A stretch of 64,000 nucleotides of DNA, from positions 37,447,255 to 37,511,254 of the forward strand of contig OX457047.1 in NCBI GenBank assembly GCA_949752735.1, given 5' to 3'. Made by a program: the position numbers and the translations under genes. The notes under the pieces are model-generated. The model searched no databases and had not been told where the DNA came from. It was given only the letters and a program-made list of their open reading frames with translations. This document shows positions 35,476 to 49,400 of this stretch, in pieces (the first letter of the stretch is position 1; every line of letters starts with the position of its first letter). The stretch is from Lumbricus terrestris. Its lineage: Eukaryota > Annelida > Clitellata > Crassiclitellata > Lumbricidae.

Positions 35476-38400
35476 ATTACACATTATATATATATATACA
35501 CCATCAATCACATATATAATTATACATGTGATTGATGGCGCTGTATAAATTCCTGAATATACTGAACAAAACAGAAGAAAACTTTTGTAAAATTCTGCAT
35601 GCTACTTCGGATATTTGGCTGTCTGGACTGCTACAAGAACTCTCTTCTTACCTTGACGTCTACACCAGGAGCTTTACTCAAGGAAGCCAACGTATCTGAG
35701 AGTTGGAGAATGAGACCACCGTCAAACACCTGAAAAAAACAGCAGCACAGACCGAGTAAAGAAAAAAACACGCCATCTTTCGTATTTTCAACTGGAAACG
35801 AAACAAAAATTGAATGAAACAATGAAGGAACAAACTAAACAGATGAGCCACAGCTCTCAAAGAATGTGATTGTTTGTTTGTTTGTATGTGCACTTGTTAC
35901 AGCTCCCCTTCAAGCTTTCCCTACTCAGAGGCGCTCCCGACTACACCGCGGACACTGCATCGGAGTTTCACACCAAAGTGCTGAGCTATTGCGAGTGAAG
36001 GACTTGAGGTAGATTGCAGCTGGTCGATTAACAGAGGCAAAGCTTCCTGGCGTATGATAACTTGAAAACTTCCTTCTCGACTCACTTCGTTTTAGTCAAA
36101 AACGTAACCTATATATATCGTCGACCTTGCGTAACGTCAATTTATCCGCTAAATAACCGATGTTGCACATAATTTGTCGAAATTACCTCAACGCGATTGT
36201 CTCTGAGAAGTTTGATGAAACAATCCGCAACGACCAAATGTGAGCTCGACCCAACCAGTTTTGCAATCTACAAAAAAAACAGGTAAGCGTGTTAAGACAA
36301 TCAGTTGCTGGCCACTTAATTTCCTCACTGGTAATTAATTACTTGTTAGTTACTCAGATATCAATAGGATTGTAATTGTAATCGTACATTTATATAGCGC
36401 CACTTCAAGAGAACTCCTCAGAGGCGCTCCAATAGTCAATCAAGTAATGTAATATTAAAATGCAGGTACATACACTTATTATAACATATGTCAATCAAAT
36501 AATATAAATTAAAATGCAAGTACACACGCTTATTATAACAACACTTAGTATAACACATATGCAGATTCTAAAATGAACATTTAAGCTTAAAATATCTTCT
36601 GAAAGTTTAGATTAACCAATAGTTTAGTGCTTCTGACAGGGTTTATAAACTCTGGTCGCAATTAATGAAACTGAAAAAACCATAAGTCTTTTCTGTATGT
36701 ACTATGTGAAATTTGGAATCGATCATTTGAAAAACTAAGAAACATTACCTCATGATACCGGGATGCAAGTTTCGTTCTGACGAGAACGCTGTCATCGTGA
36801 CACAGCTGAGTCAAAGTCGCAGCCAACTCCGTCTTGAATCCCTTCGGACCGATAAAATTTATCATCGCCTGTATCATTGAGCAGCAAAAAACAGTTATCA
36901 ACACTTCATAAGAAGTATGCAACCAGTATGCAACCAGAGATATCAGGAGATAACATATGATGTTACTGTAAGATACATCAAGAGATATCAAATGATGTTA
37001 CTGTAAGATACATCAAGAGATACCATATGATGTTACTGTAAGATACATCAAGAGATATCATATGATGTTACTGTAAGATACATCAAGAGATATCATATGA
37101 TGTTACTGTAAGATACATCAAGAGATATCATATGATGTTACTGTAAGATACATCAAGAGATATCAAATGATATTACTGTAAGATACATCAAGAGATATCA
37201 AATGATATTACTGTAAGATACATCAAGAGATATCAAATGATGCTAAAACTTTATAAACAAGAAAAGCAGCAATATGAAAGACTAGCATGAAAAGAAGAAG
37301 CCAAAGTGCCGTTGTGAGCCAAGAAAGGCTGACTGAAGAATAAAATATCAATGTTTTCATTTATCCAGGAGCAACATTTCGTGAGCAAAGGTTTCAAAGT
37401 GCTCTCACTCGTGAGCAAAGGTTTCAAAGTGCTCTCACTCATTGACCATCTCCTATATTGTCAGACTATGTATAATTGCCATTTTGCTGTCCATTTCTAG
37501 CAGTTCAAACCAAAGAAAACCATCAGAATATTAATATGCCCTCGTAATGATTTTAACCAGCAGGAGAATTGTAGGAAATCAACTGAGAGGTGAGACATTG
37601 ATTTATATGTGGTTAGGGTACACGTGCATTGAAGACTTTAAAATGGGGTCCTAAGAAATGCTAAGGGTTAAACCTTCTCCCCTCCTGCAATTCTCACCCT
37701 GACTGTAACATCAAACCTCTGTGTAAAGAGTTGAGCAATTAATTCCTACTAGTTTAAGGGCAACGTGGGTGAAGCCGCAAATATTCTGAAAACAAATTTC
37801 TGCTCTGAAGACGATCTAAACCGGCAGCATCTCTGTTGACACATACATACTAACTACTGCACTATCAACAATAAAAATGTGACTTAAATGAATTTTACAT
37901 TAAACTAAGGCAAGAGAATCAAAAAAATATATGAATTTTACATTAAACTAAGACAAGAGAATTAAAACGTCTGAAGACGCAGAAAATATTCACCGGAAGA
38001 TTACAGGCGGCACACTGACGACATTTCTCGAACTCGTCTTCCTCCTTTTCCTCATCCTCATAGTCGGACAGCGTTGTCATGATGCCCTAGAAATATCACC
38101 ATGCAGTAATCATCAACAGTAATTAAAAACAACGTTAGCAAGGATACGCTTCAAACCGTGCTCGTGCATTTTCCTGCTTGATCAATAGAACATTATTGTT
38201 GGCAATTAACACCACTAGCGATTATAAAAGTATTTAAAATCTTCCTGCTACGATCGCAGGGCTTTGGCTAAGTGTGTCAAACTAAACTACTAAGTGTCTG
38301 ACATTCAAATCCAAAGGGATCATAAAGCATTGCATAGCATAACATAGCATAGCTCCAGTGTATAAGGTGGTCTCCCTGACGCGACTTTTGGGGGCGCTGA

Positions 38401-41400
38401 AAAATTATCGAAGAGTAACATCGCATTACATTGCGAATGTAAAAGCAAGTGCAGGAAACACATCTATCTTGCTGGATCACTATTTTAAAGATCAAAATAA
38501 TAATATGTTTAGAATAACTATAACTGAAATTACAAAAGATAATTAGTTACAAGCAATAAATTATTTAGAAAAACTCCACAAAAAAACCAAGTCTTCAACA
38601 AGTAGTTTTACGGTATTTCTTCTTTTCTCTGCTGTCAATTTTTTCAATCTCAGAGAAAGCTTCAAAAATTAGATTAAGTAGGAATTTTATGCGCTAGTTT
38701 TCTTTAAGGTAATGAATTGAAATTGCGAAACAAAACAAGGACTTACTATAGGTGTCTTCGGTTTATTTTCCTGCTTATCTGCAACCGGTCTTTTTGACAG
38801 ACCGATTTTACAGAGCTTTTTATACAGTTCTAGAAATTCCTTCTTTTGCTCGTCGGTGAAGATTGCTGAAACAATCAGTTATTTGAATCAGAACACTTCA
38901 AATCAATTAGAAATGTTAACCTATGTAGTAACGACGTTGAATAATACCAAATCACGTACTAAAGCTTCCTCCTTTCAAAATTTGTTCAGATCAAGACAAG
39001 GTGAAGTTTGGGTTAATATCAATTAAAATATAACCTAGTAATAGATATCAATATATGGCAGTAGTTGAAAAATACTATAAGTAGACTTGCTTTATGTGCT
39101 GAATTGAAGGTTCTAAAATAAAGAAGATTTGTCATTGTCGTACGTCGGAGAGCTTCACAGAGTTTTCCGTAGTGTTGAGCAATGGCGGACAGAGTTTTGT
39201 CGTTCTCTTCGAGAGCTTGCGTGCAGTAGTTGGAGAAGATTGGAATCACCGTAGAAACCTTGGCATCTGAAATCAAACCACACACTGAAAATCAACCGCC
39301 GACACATAATCATAATGATGATAATAATAAAAATAATAATAAAGATAAGAAATTAATTTAACTTGATGAAGTGCTAACCTTTCCATATGCACACCAACGT
39401 ACAGTTTCCACACAATGTTTTACTTCCTGAGGGATTAGAGCTACCTTGGGTCAAAAAGAGCATAAATAATAATTGCATTGCATTTGACCATTTATAAATC
39501 ACAGGTCTGTCACAGCATAAGGCTATCTATCAGAAGTGCTTCCAGAGAAAAGAACGGTTTTAAGGTTAGAGGTGGCAGTAGTAGTAGTGGTGGTGGTGGT
39601 GGTAATAGACGAGATGATGCACATGATGAACTTGACCGTCCCAGGATATACTTGCTGCCTTTCAGATAGCTTAACCTCTTCTTCTTCTTCTTCTTCTTCT
39701 GGCCATTAACTTAGGACTGGAGGTTGTTAGGTTTTTCGTACTTTATCTCTCCATAAGCCTCAAACAACAGTAGATTCAACTCAACAGTTGACAACAAACT
39801 TGAATATAATGGGAGTTTACAAGCAATAAGCTCAACATATCAACAATTTCAATAGTTTCCAAAAATTTGTGAAATATGCACTAACAGCTCTAATTTTGAC
39901 ATGATCAATGCCAGAACTACAATGGTGAATAATCATTAATCAAATTCGCTGAACCTAGATGCAGTATCAAAGTGGGACCTCACCATTATCGAGGAGTGGC
40001 AAGATGCTAACTAAGGTGTCAAGGCCTGCCAACCGGACCTCAATCTTCTCGTCCTTCGTCAGCTCTACGAGTTCCGGCAAAATGGCCGTCTTTGTCTCCT
40101 CCACTCTGCAACAAGAAAGCTTCAGAATTAAAAACGACAAGTCATAGCCGAGATGGTGTTGGTCTCTTCCCATCAGCAGCAAGAAAATTTTCAAATTAAG
40201 AAACCACAAGCTCTGTAAAAATAGCAGCACAGCATTAATCGCCTCCTCCTCTATGGAAAAAGGAAACTTTAAAATGAAACAACCACAAGCTTGTAGGGCC
40301 TTCTGGAACAGTCTTCCGTTGCAGAGACACCTGCAAACTAGGGTTACCTCATCAGTGTTCTACACACTCCACTTGTATCACTGTGGTTAGATTGGGAGCC
40401 ACTCTGGGTAGGCCTCTTGAAGGGGCGCCATATAACTTCTTTAAATGAATTAATGAATATCTGAAAAAATGACAGTCTTAGTCTTTACACTCTGCAACAA
40501 GAAAACTTTAAATTAAGAAAATGCAAGCTCTATTTGAATGGCAGTGTAATTCTTCTTCTCCACCCTGGAACTATAAAAATCCTTTAAATTAAAAAGTACC
40601 CCCAACGTTGAAATGAAAACAATTAATAGAAGCATTGGCAAGCCAATAGCAAATTTTCATCAAAGTATTAAAAACGTAATTAACAGTAGTATCCTGCACA
40701 TCAGATTTTCAGACTAAAACTCCCAATGGTCCATCCGCATCGATATCAAGTGTATGGTTCATTTCGTTCTCACAGTTTTTGCTCGTACACTTAGGAAAAC
40801 AAGTGAAGCCCAAGAGGTCCGACATCACTCCCAATTACCTCGGACACAGCACACGATAATTCAACAAGGATTCTAGATTTTAAGCGACTCTGGAGTAGAG
40901 TCTGCACTCATGGGGACTCCAGAGCAACTGTTGACATGAAATTTTAATGTCTTCTGTTCTCGTTTCTGTTCCCTCCAGCTGAGCGATTCACTCGCAATAA
41001 CAAAAATAGAAGTTGTCGCTTGCAGATTCAAACACTGTTGAAAAAATATTTTCAATTTAACTGAAAGTGAACTTATTTAGCTATGTTAAATAGCCATCAA
41101 TGCAGAACGTTAGATAGATACAATACAATACAATATACAATACAGTACAATACTATATACAATAAAATATGCAATGCAATACAACTGAAATTTGATAATG
41201 CCCTCCTTACAAAGCTCAGAAGATGCAAGTAAAGTATTACAAAAAGTCTGGACGACTATCACATACATAATAGTCTTTCGTTAACAGATACATTCATCAT
41301 GTGCTTGGCCTCTACAGGCGACTTTTTGGTTCCACATGCACGCACAGCCATAAGAAAGAACTTTCTCAATTGTAGGTCACTCCGTTTGGAATAGCCTCCC

Positions 41401-44400
41401 ATTTGACCTGACTTCCCTTCCGCAAGACTTGTCTAGCACCTCTTATAAGCTACTCAAGACTTTCCTCTTTGACTGCGCCTTAGTAGGGAGCGCCTCTGAA
41501 TGGTTATCTGGAAGGGGTGGTATAGAAATAACAAGTGCATGAGGACATCTGGTGCTACAGAAGTCATCATGTAAGATGCATGTCAGTTAGAGCAAGTCGC
41601 AAAGCCATGGCTGCCATGATCTAACACTTGTGGGGCGCGGTGGTGTAGTGGTGGTGTCGTTGCCTTGAAGCCGGAAGGTTCGAGGTTCGAATCCACCTCA
41701 CGTCGCCGCGTAGGGACCTTGGACAAGTCCTTCACTCACAATTGCTCAGCGCTTCGGCGTGAAACTCCGATGCAGAGTCCACTCTGCAGTCGGGAGCGCC
41801 TCTGAGTAGAGAGATTGAAGGGGCGCTTTAACAAGTGCGCATACAAACAAACAAACAAACATTCTGATGTGCTATCAGAAATTTGTAGGCGCTAGTCAGA
41901 CAAAACTCAACTTCAAGCGAGCAACGGATTCATGCAACCTGCAGCCGAAGCCTATTGTACTTTCATCCGCTACCGCTTTACCGAGATCATTTCGATTTCA
42001 CTCTCGTCTCCTTTTGTGCGGTCGGAAACACCTCCGAGTCATTTTCTTTTAGACGTGCACTATAAATACATGCACTATAAATACGTGCACTGTAAATATG
42101 TGCACTATAAATATGTGCACTATAAATATGTGCACTATAAATACGTGCACTATAAATACGTGCACTATAAATGCGGGCACTATAAATACGTGCAATATAA
42201 ATACGCGCACTTACGATTATCGCTATACCAAGAGTTGAAGAAGAGGAGCAGACGTAGCTAGCCCTGAGGCAACTATTTCTATGAAGTGCTAGCAACCTCA
42301 TCTTCATAGCCTCAACGTACGAGGCAGGTGGCCAGTCCTCTCCCTCACTGTCTCGTCTTTCCACTGACAGTGTACAGTCAATGTACTCATTATATAGCTG
42401 AGTTGGCTAGAGGGCGCATGCATAACAGAGATCGCGGACCAAATATCTGCCGTAGCGGGGATTTGAATCCCACAGCTCTCGTCTGATGGCCCAGTCAGGG
42501 CTTTTTTTAACGTGCAGTTGTACACAAAATGTGCAGTTCTAAATGGATTTGTGCAGTTGTAAAAGCACTTCTGTCACAAGTTCTGTGCAGTTAAAACTAG
42601 CAAAAAAGGTCATTGTCATCCGATTGGAAGTAATTTACCATGGAGGATGGGAAGGGAAAGAAGGGGTTGTGCAGTTCTAAAAATTCCTTAAAAACAGCCC
42701 TGGGCCCAGTATTCAAATCGTTACATCATAATTGAACAACTATAGAGTAAGAAATGCCGAAGGATGATTAAATAAATGAAGACAGCTTTGGAAGAGACTC
42801 ACCCGAGGGCGTCTGCGACAGGAAAGAGAAGCCGCGACATACATGCCCTGACCTCGTATTCGACATCCTGACACAGCGATAGGACGATCGAAAGTATGTC
42901 CCTCTTGACCCTTAAGAGAAGCAGCCAATCAAATCACACAATCACATCCAAAGCACACAATGCAATGTCGGCATAATCTTGCATTAATTAAATATGAAGA
43001 AGATATGGAAATGTCATATTCACGTCTACACTGAAAACTCTCCTCTCTCCTCTGTCTTAGATAACTACCTACCCACCAACCAAAGCCTGATTTAAACTGA
43101 TCGATCAAATTGAGCTCTGACCATTGGCTTGAAATAAAACACACTTAACCAATTGACTTACCGGTATATATATATATTCTTCCACTTGCTTAATCCAAAG
43201 CTGGTATAGACACTCTCAGTACATCTCTCAGCCACATGGAAGGTGTTAAATAAACTGCCTGATCACCCAATCAAACAGCTTGGATAAGGAACCGAAATCA
43301 CTCATCTCAGCATCCCGCAACTTCACAAGTTCATTGATTACAATAACCATGAACTACATTGACAGCTTGTGATCCAACTCTGGTTGGCACGCATTCTCAG
43401 TGGTCTGAATGTCGGCGTTTTGCTCGCTGCTAAGCGGTCTGCTTACTGACAGGATGAAGGTATTGACATAAGTCTAGTCACTCTAGTGGTTAGCATGTCG
43501 GGCAGTCAACCAACAGGTTGGAGGTTCAAATCCCAGTCAGGGCAGAAATTTGCTTTGGGATTTCTGCTCTATCTGAACCCCCCACTTCCAGTCAAGTCAG
43601 CTGTAATGAGTTTATTGGTCATGTATACTGTTGATGGGCAGATCAGACGGCAAGACAGAGGACTGGTCACACGTCGTCCCCTCACACAATCTGGTACTGC
43701 TATTGCTCAGTCTCGATCATTAGCCTCAATTGGTCATTCTCTGTGGAATGCGCTTTCTCCTTCTGTTCGCTCTACAATTTGGAATGGCAGTCTCTCTACT
43801 TCCTTATCTCTTCTCAAAACTGGCTACTTCTCGTGGGGCCCTACACACTGGGAGCACCTCTGAACGGTTTACCCTACTAGAGGCGCTTTGGAAATGCTTA
43901 AATACAATGCAATACACCTAGGCTGGCAAAAACGAAGTTGCAAGCACTTCATACTCATGTCAGTCTCTAAGCCTCGTTTAAGGAACTTTAGGGACCTAAT
44001 TTTTCTCCTACCTACATGCTCACAAACACAAACTCACTGCGAGAAGTGAGAGAGAGACTCACTCAAATGCACTGAACTTTGTAGCAGCTTTGGCCAGAAT
44101 CTGACAGGCTGCAAGTCGCGACACGATTGGCTGCGATAGTTGACCCTTGGCGACGGCTCTGTACATCACCTACAAAACAATCAACAGTAAATCATCAACA
44201 CCAATCGCTCGATCTCTCGTCGCATTCGTATTTCGATCAATATTTCAATCAAGCACTTGATCCGATAAGCAAACAGGACTTGAGTATCTCAATCTATATT
44301 TCAATCAGTCATGCAATTGATTCAGTAAATAGTCATCAATCAAAATCAGCATCCCATCAATCAATCAATCACTCATTTAGCCAAATGAAATGAATAAGAA

Positions 44401-46453
44401 AAAATTTATGTCAATTCCCGCCCGAGAGTGACAGATATTAATGAATGAAAAGTCAATAGAAAAATCACAATGGACCAGCAGTTCAAACCAAACAACATCT
44501 TACCTAAAATGAAACAACCAAACTTTCACTACTTCATTCATAAATTCATTTATGTTCAGTCTAAATCTCAAAAACTAAACCCACCCACCATTCCCTTCAC
44601 TCGTTACACTGTTGTGCATCTTAAATGCAGCTGCCCGGAGATCAAGACTTCGTATTGCGATTAAGTATCTTAAGAGAATATCAAGGATTAAGTATTTTAA
44701 GAGAACATTGCGAAATAAGTATTTGAAGAGAACATCAGGGATTAAGTATTTTAAGAGAACATTGCGAAATAAGTATTTGAAGAGAACATCAGGGATTAAG
44801 TATTTTAATAGAATAATTACGGATTAATTACTTGATGAGAACATTAAGGTTTAAGTATTTTGAGGGAATAATTAAGGATTAAGAGTCTAAGCAGAACAAG
44901 GATTAAGTATTTGAAAATAACATCAAGCTGAATAAAATATTTAGTATCTCAAGAGTACATTAAGATTTAAGTATTTAAAGATAACAGCGCATAGTGTTTC
45001 ATTGCAACATTTCCAATCTCAAATGGCCAACAGATTCTTGAACTGACGACCTTCCCTGAAACAAACGAGCCACACGCACAGCTGGCTTTAATCTCCCTTT
45101 CCAGCCTATGAGCCACACTTCCCCAGAAGCCATTCATCATCTGTACAAGGAAACGGCCCTTAACACTTCATCTTCCCATAAGTAAGCCCCTCTGTCTACA
45201 CGCTGCACCATATCTGCATAATGCCTTCCCTACCTTTCCCATGATGCTCCAGGCTCTAAATCAAACAGCTGTTGAACACATGTGCAAGTAACACGAATCC
45301 CTTAAGTTTAACAATATTAATAATAATATTATGAGAGATGATCCCAAAGTGGCAACGGGCAACATTGGCACTTGCAGAAATTAAATTTCCATCTCTACGA
45401 TTCCATCGAAAGATTCTCCAAGTCCGATTGGACAACACTCATTTCAGCAATACACACGTGCATTTCCAATCATTGTAATCCTTAAGCCAATAAAGCATCA
45501 AAACTTCACAACTACTCATACTCTAGCAGTGCCAGTCCCAAGCCTGGAGCACTGAGGAGGGTGATGCTAATAATCATCCATGTTATGAAGCAGTCAGTCA
45601 TTAAACGGTGCCAACTAACTGGCCAGCATCCACCGAAGGATCATTCGTGATCTTCGCTGATGTACATAAACTTAAGGTGTTACAGAGTCCACACATCAAT
45701 ATGCATGCATACAAACACACAAACACACATACACATGCACAACCAGACACATCCAAGAAACCACAACCGACCTCAAGCGCAAGTATCATACCATCACATG
45801 ATGCCCCTAATGGAATCGAGGAGCTACTGTTTGGGGAATGTCTATAATTAAGACAACATCAGATAATAAATATCACAAATGAGCCGGGCGGGGGGATTTC
45901 CGTTAAGGGGAAAACCCATAATTACGACACCATTAGCAGGAAGATACCGAACAACAAAGATATACAAGCCCAAAATATGGCAATAAATGGGCCATAAAGG
46001 ATGCCTTTGGAAGAGGCAGAACATCCATTGTAGATGCGAAAGATGATGGCTTGCCTGCTGCTGCTGCTGCTGCTGCTGTGCCATGCCATGCCAACAGATG
46101 CTGCAGACCAATGCCAAGCTCTGCGAGAAAGAGAGAGATGGCGCCAAAAGACTTCACCTGTTATTCGACCTTTTTGATGGATAGGGAATCACTCGCAGAC
46201 ACTGACCTCTTTGCTAATGATCTCCTTTGGAAGTAGTTCCATGACGGCGAGCAGTGTTTCCAGCCAGGCATTGGATAATTCTGAAGGAAACAAAATTATG
46301 ATGTATGACAGACTCATGTGACCTACAAAGTTAACCTCAGACTTAAAATATAATCTGTTCAAGTCCGGCAGGCTTCCTGGATGATTATTTGGACCATCTG
46401 CGGTTTCAAATTATATATTTATAGTTGAATATATGTGCATTTACATATATATA

Positions 46454-46487
<34 letters not shown>

Positions 46488-49400
46488 TTGTATATATACA
46501 AAAATGGCTTTAAACAGAAGCCTAAAAATGAAATCTTTGGATGTCACCAACATATAAGAGCACCAATGTTACAATTCACCATATAAAAAACAGGCAGTTG
46601 TCAGTTAATCAATCAATTTCTATACAAAAAACAATATTCAATTGTTTACATTAATGTACAGATAAATAATGGACAAGTGATAAGTTACATTGCACAAAAC
46701 AATTACATATTTTTTATTGTAATCATTTTTGTGCGATGTAATGCAAGTGCGCCTGTCGGATGCAAATAAAGGTCACTTACTTACTTATTTACTTACTTAC
46801 TTACTTAAGATAATAAAGATGGTGAAGTGATAATTAGCAAATGGCCTTAAATATGCTGAGAAAATCTCCTGTGTAACATAGAATAAAAAATCCACGACAA
46901 AAGCTGCATGACATAATGAAACCAATCCAGCAAATCACAGCCGGATGCAAGACTCTCAGTGCTCTGTCAAATTACATAATATGTGTGTGTGTGTGTGTGT
47001 GTGCTTGCGTGTGTGTGTGTGTGTGTGCGTGTTTGCGTGCTTGTGTGTGTGTGCTTGTTTTATTATAAATCAAATGCTTGGATGACACTGTACTTAAACT
47101 GACAATGTGATAAATGACAGTTGGAAAGTATGAGAGAAAAAAATGGTAGGCTTGTTTCGAGCCACTTGTAAAACAAAACTTCAGAAAATCAAATTAAGAT
47201 CCTAAATCAACAAACTCACTTCATTCAAACGTAGTCTCGGCTGCTTAAAGTACATTCCCACCTCCTCACATTTCTCACAATGTACCCCAGCCTCTAAAAA
47301 TGCATTGCCGGCTTGTGACACTGCACTAGAAGTTCTTGAAACATGCTCACAACTATATAATGACCTCCTCTATAAGTATGTGCATTTTTTTACAGCGCCC
47401 CTTCAATATTTAAAGTCAGAGTCAGAGGTGGTCCATACTACAGCATGGACACTGAATTGGGGTTTCACGCCAAAGTGTCTGAGCAATTGCGAGTGAAGAA
47501 CTTGCTCAGGGGTCCCTACATGATAACTTGAGGAGGTTTCGAACCTGCAACCTTCCAGCTCCAAGGCACCAAGCCTACACCACTGCGCCATGCTACGCTC
47601 CAAAGCAACCACCAGAGAAGGTTTTTACACAGCTGGAACAGTGGAACACCAGCCACACAACATAGCATTCATCTGTCACTATCAAGCTGCCAACATCTAA
47701 ACTAACGATCTTATCCAAAAGCAGATAAGCATGCATGGAAGACAAGATTTATCAGGCCAACAGGTAAGATAAAGCTTTGTTTATTAACCTGGATCTCTGC
47801 TGTCAAGACTGAGGAGAATTGTCGGCAGGAATGTCTGCGAATACGTCTGAATCGGAACAAGTTTCCGTTGTAGTATCTCGAGGAAGACGGTGCCTGCCAC
47901 GCGCTGCGTATCGACGGCCGCCACGCGAACCACTTCCTAGGAAAAGAAACGCAACGTAAAAAGAAATAAACAAAATAACTCGGTAAAAATACTACGGCAG
48001 TAGTAGGTCGAACAGAAGAGATTAGCTGAAAATGTTCCAAGCATTGTCTTTTATAGGGAAGGAGTTCATCCAGCAAACGCTCTGTTGTTACCCTTCACCC
48101 TGCTTCTGCAATTAGAGTTCTATAGAGTTCTGTGTAATTTAGAAGAATAAAAAACAGTTTAACACAAATTTATTTATTGTTGCTTATCAATTCCACATAG
48201 AGCAGCATAAATAATGAAACCCTTTGGCAAACGCTCTGTTGAGGTACTTAAAAAACAATGTATTAAGTGACTGATATACACACGGACCCTCAAACAAATG
48301 CACGCACACACACGCATATATACATGTATACATGCATGCGTACACAAACACACACATACAAGTGCATAAAAACACACAAACACACACGTGCATGCATGAA
48401 TGTATGCATTGCCCAGTTCAGGTGACACCCATGCCACTCTGTTCATATATAAATCAACACCTAAGCATCTCTTGAATTTGACATCAATGATTCAATTAAA
48501 TCATAAATCTTTTACTTCGATTGGACTGCATGCAACAGCGCACTATTCCCAATCCTTGATCATCATATTATTTTTTAAACAAACAAAGGAAAAGTTCTGC
48601 AAGATCAAATGAACAACCAGGTGTAGTAGAACTAAGCAGAGAACTCTTTGAGATGGCAAAACCATCCGTCCCACTGCGATAACATTTAACCTCCACTGTC
48701 TAACCTGCTGTTATTCATGACAACCTCTAACACCGACTATCTGCAACAGGTAAGCCAGTTCAAGAATCCAGCCAGGTAAGAGCCAGATCAGCATCCATAA
48801 CACTCCAGGCAACTGTCAGTCCTACAAGCATCCCTCAATCCCATTCCCGGCTGGGTTCCCGAACCACGAAATGCCAGGAAACAGATGCAAAGCTGCTCCC
48901 TACAGATCTCGGCATTTACATGGCATCCATTGAGATGCTCTCAAAACCACGTTGCGCATCTAAAAACCACATGCGGACCTTTAACTGATTATTCCACCTG
49001 ATGAAAGACGAAGACGAACAATCCCTTTTGCTAGTTCTCAGGATGTAACAGGGCATGAAGTGCTAGCACTTTCATTTTCTTAACCTCAGCATATGAGGAT
49101 GGCGGGTGGCCAGTCCTCTCCCTCACCGTCTCATCCTCCCATCAACAGTGTACAGTCGGTGCACTCATTATACCCGAGTTGGATCGTGGAGCAAATGGAG
49201 CAGAAATCTCAAGACCATATTTCTGCTCTGCTGGCGGAGATTTGAAGCCGCGACCTCCTGATTAACTGTCCAGTACGCCCAGTACCACTACGTCGTCGAA
49301 CAACTGCCGGAAATGGTCAGCACATGATTGTAGTTAAAACAACTCAAGACTGGGGCTGTAACATGCAAACTCTAAAACAATATTAACCTAGTTTAGGCTT

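Noticed and set aside
36936..37237. CRISPR array
   Set aside because: Units are contiguous with no unique spacers, in an animal gene intron.
43480..43545. tRNA gene
   Set aside because: Looks like the head of SINE family B; the same body follows in the minus-strand copies at 42 and 49 kb.
46046..46085. Poly-Gln or poly-Ala coding (CTG)n run
   Set aside because: Short triplet run, no splice signals or family similarity around it; it is in an intron of PPP4R4.
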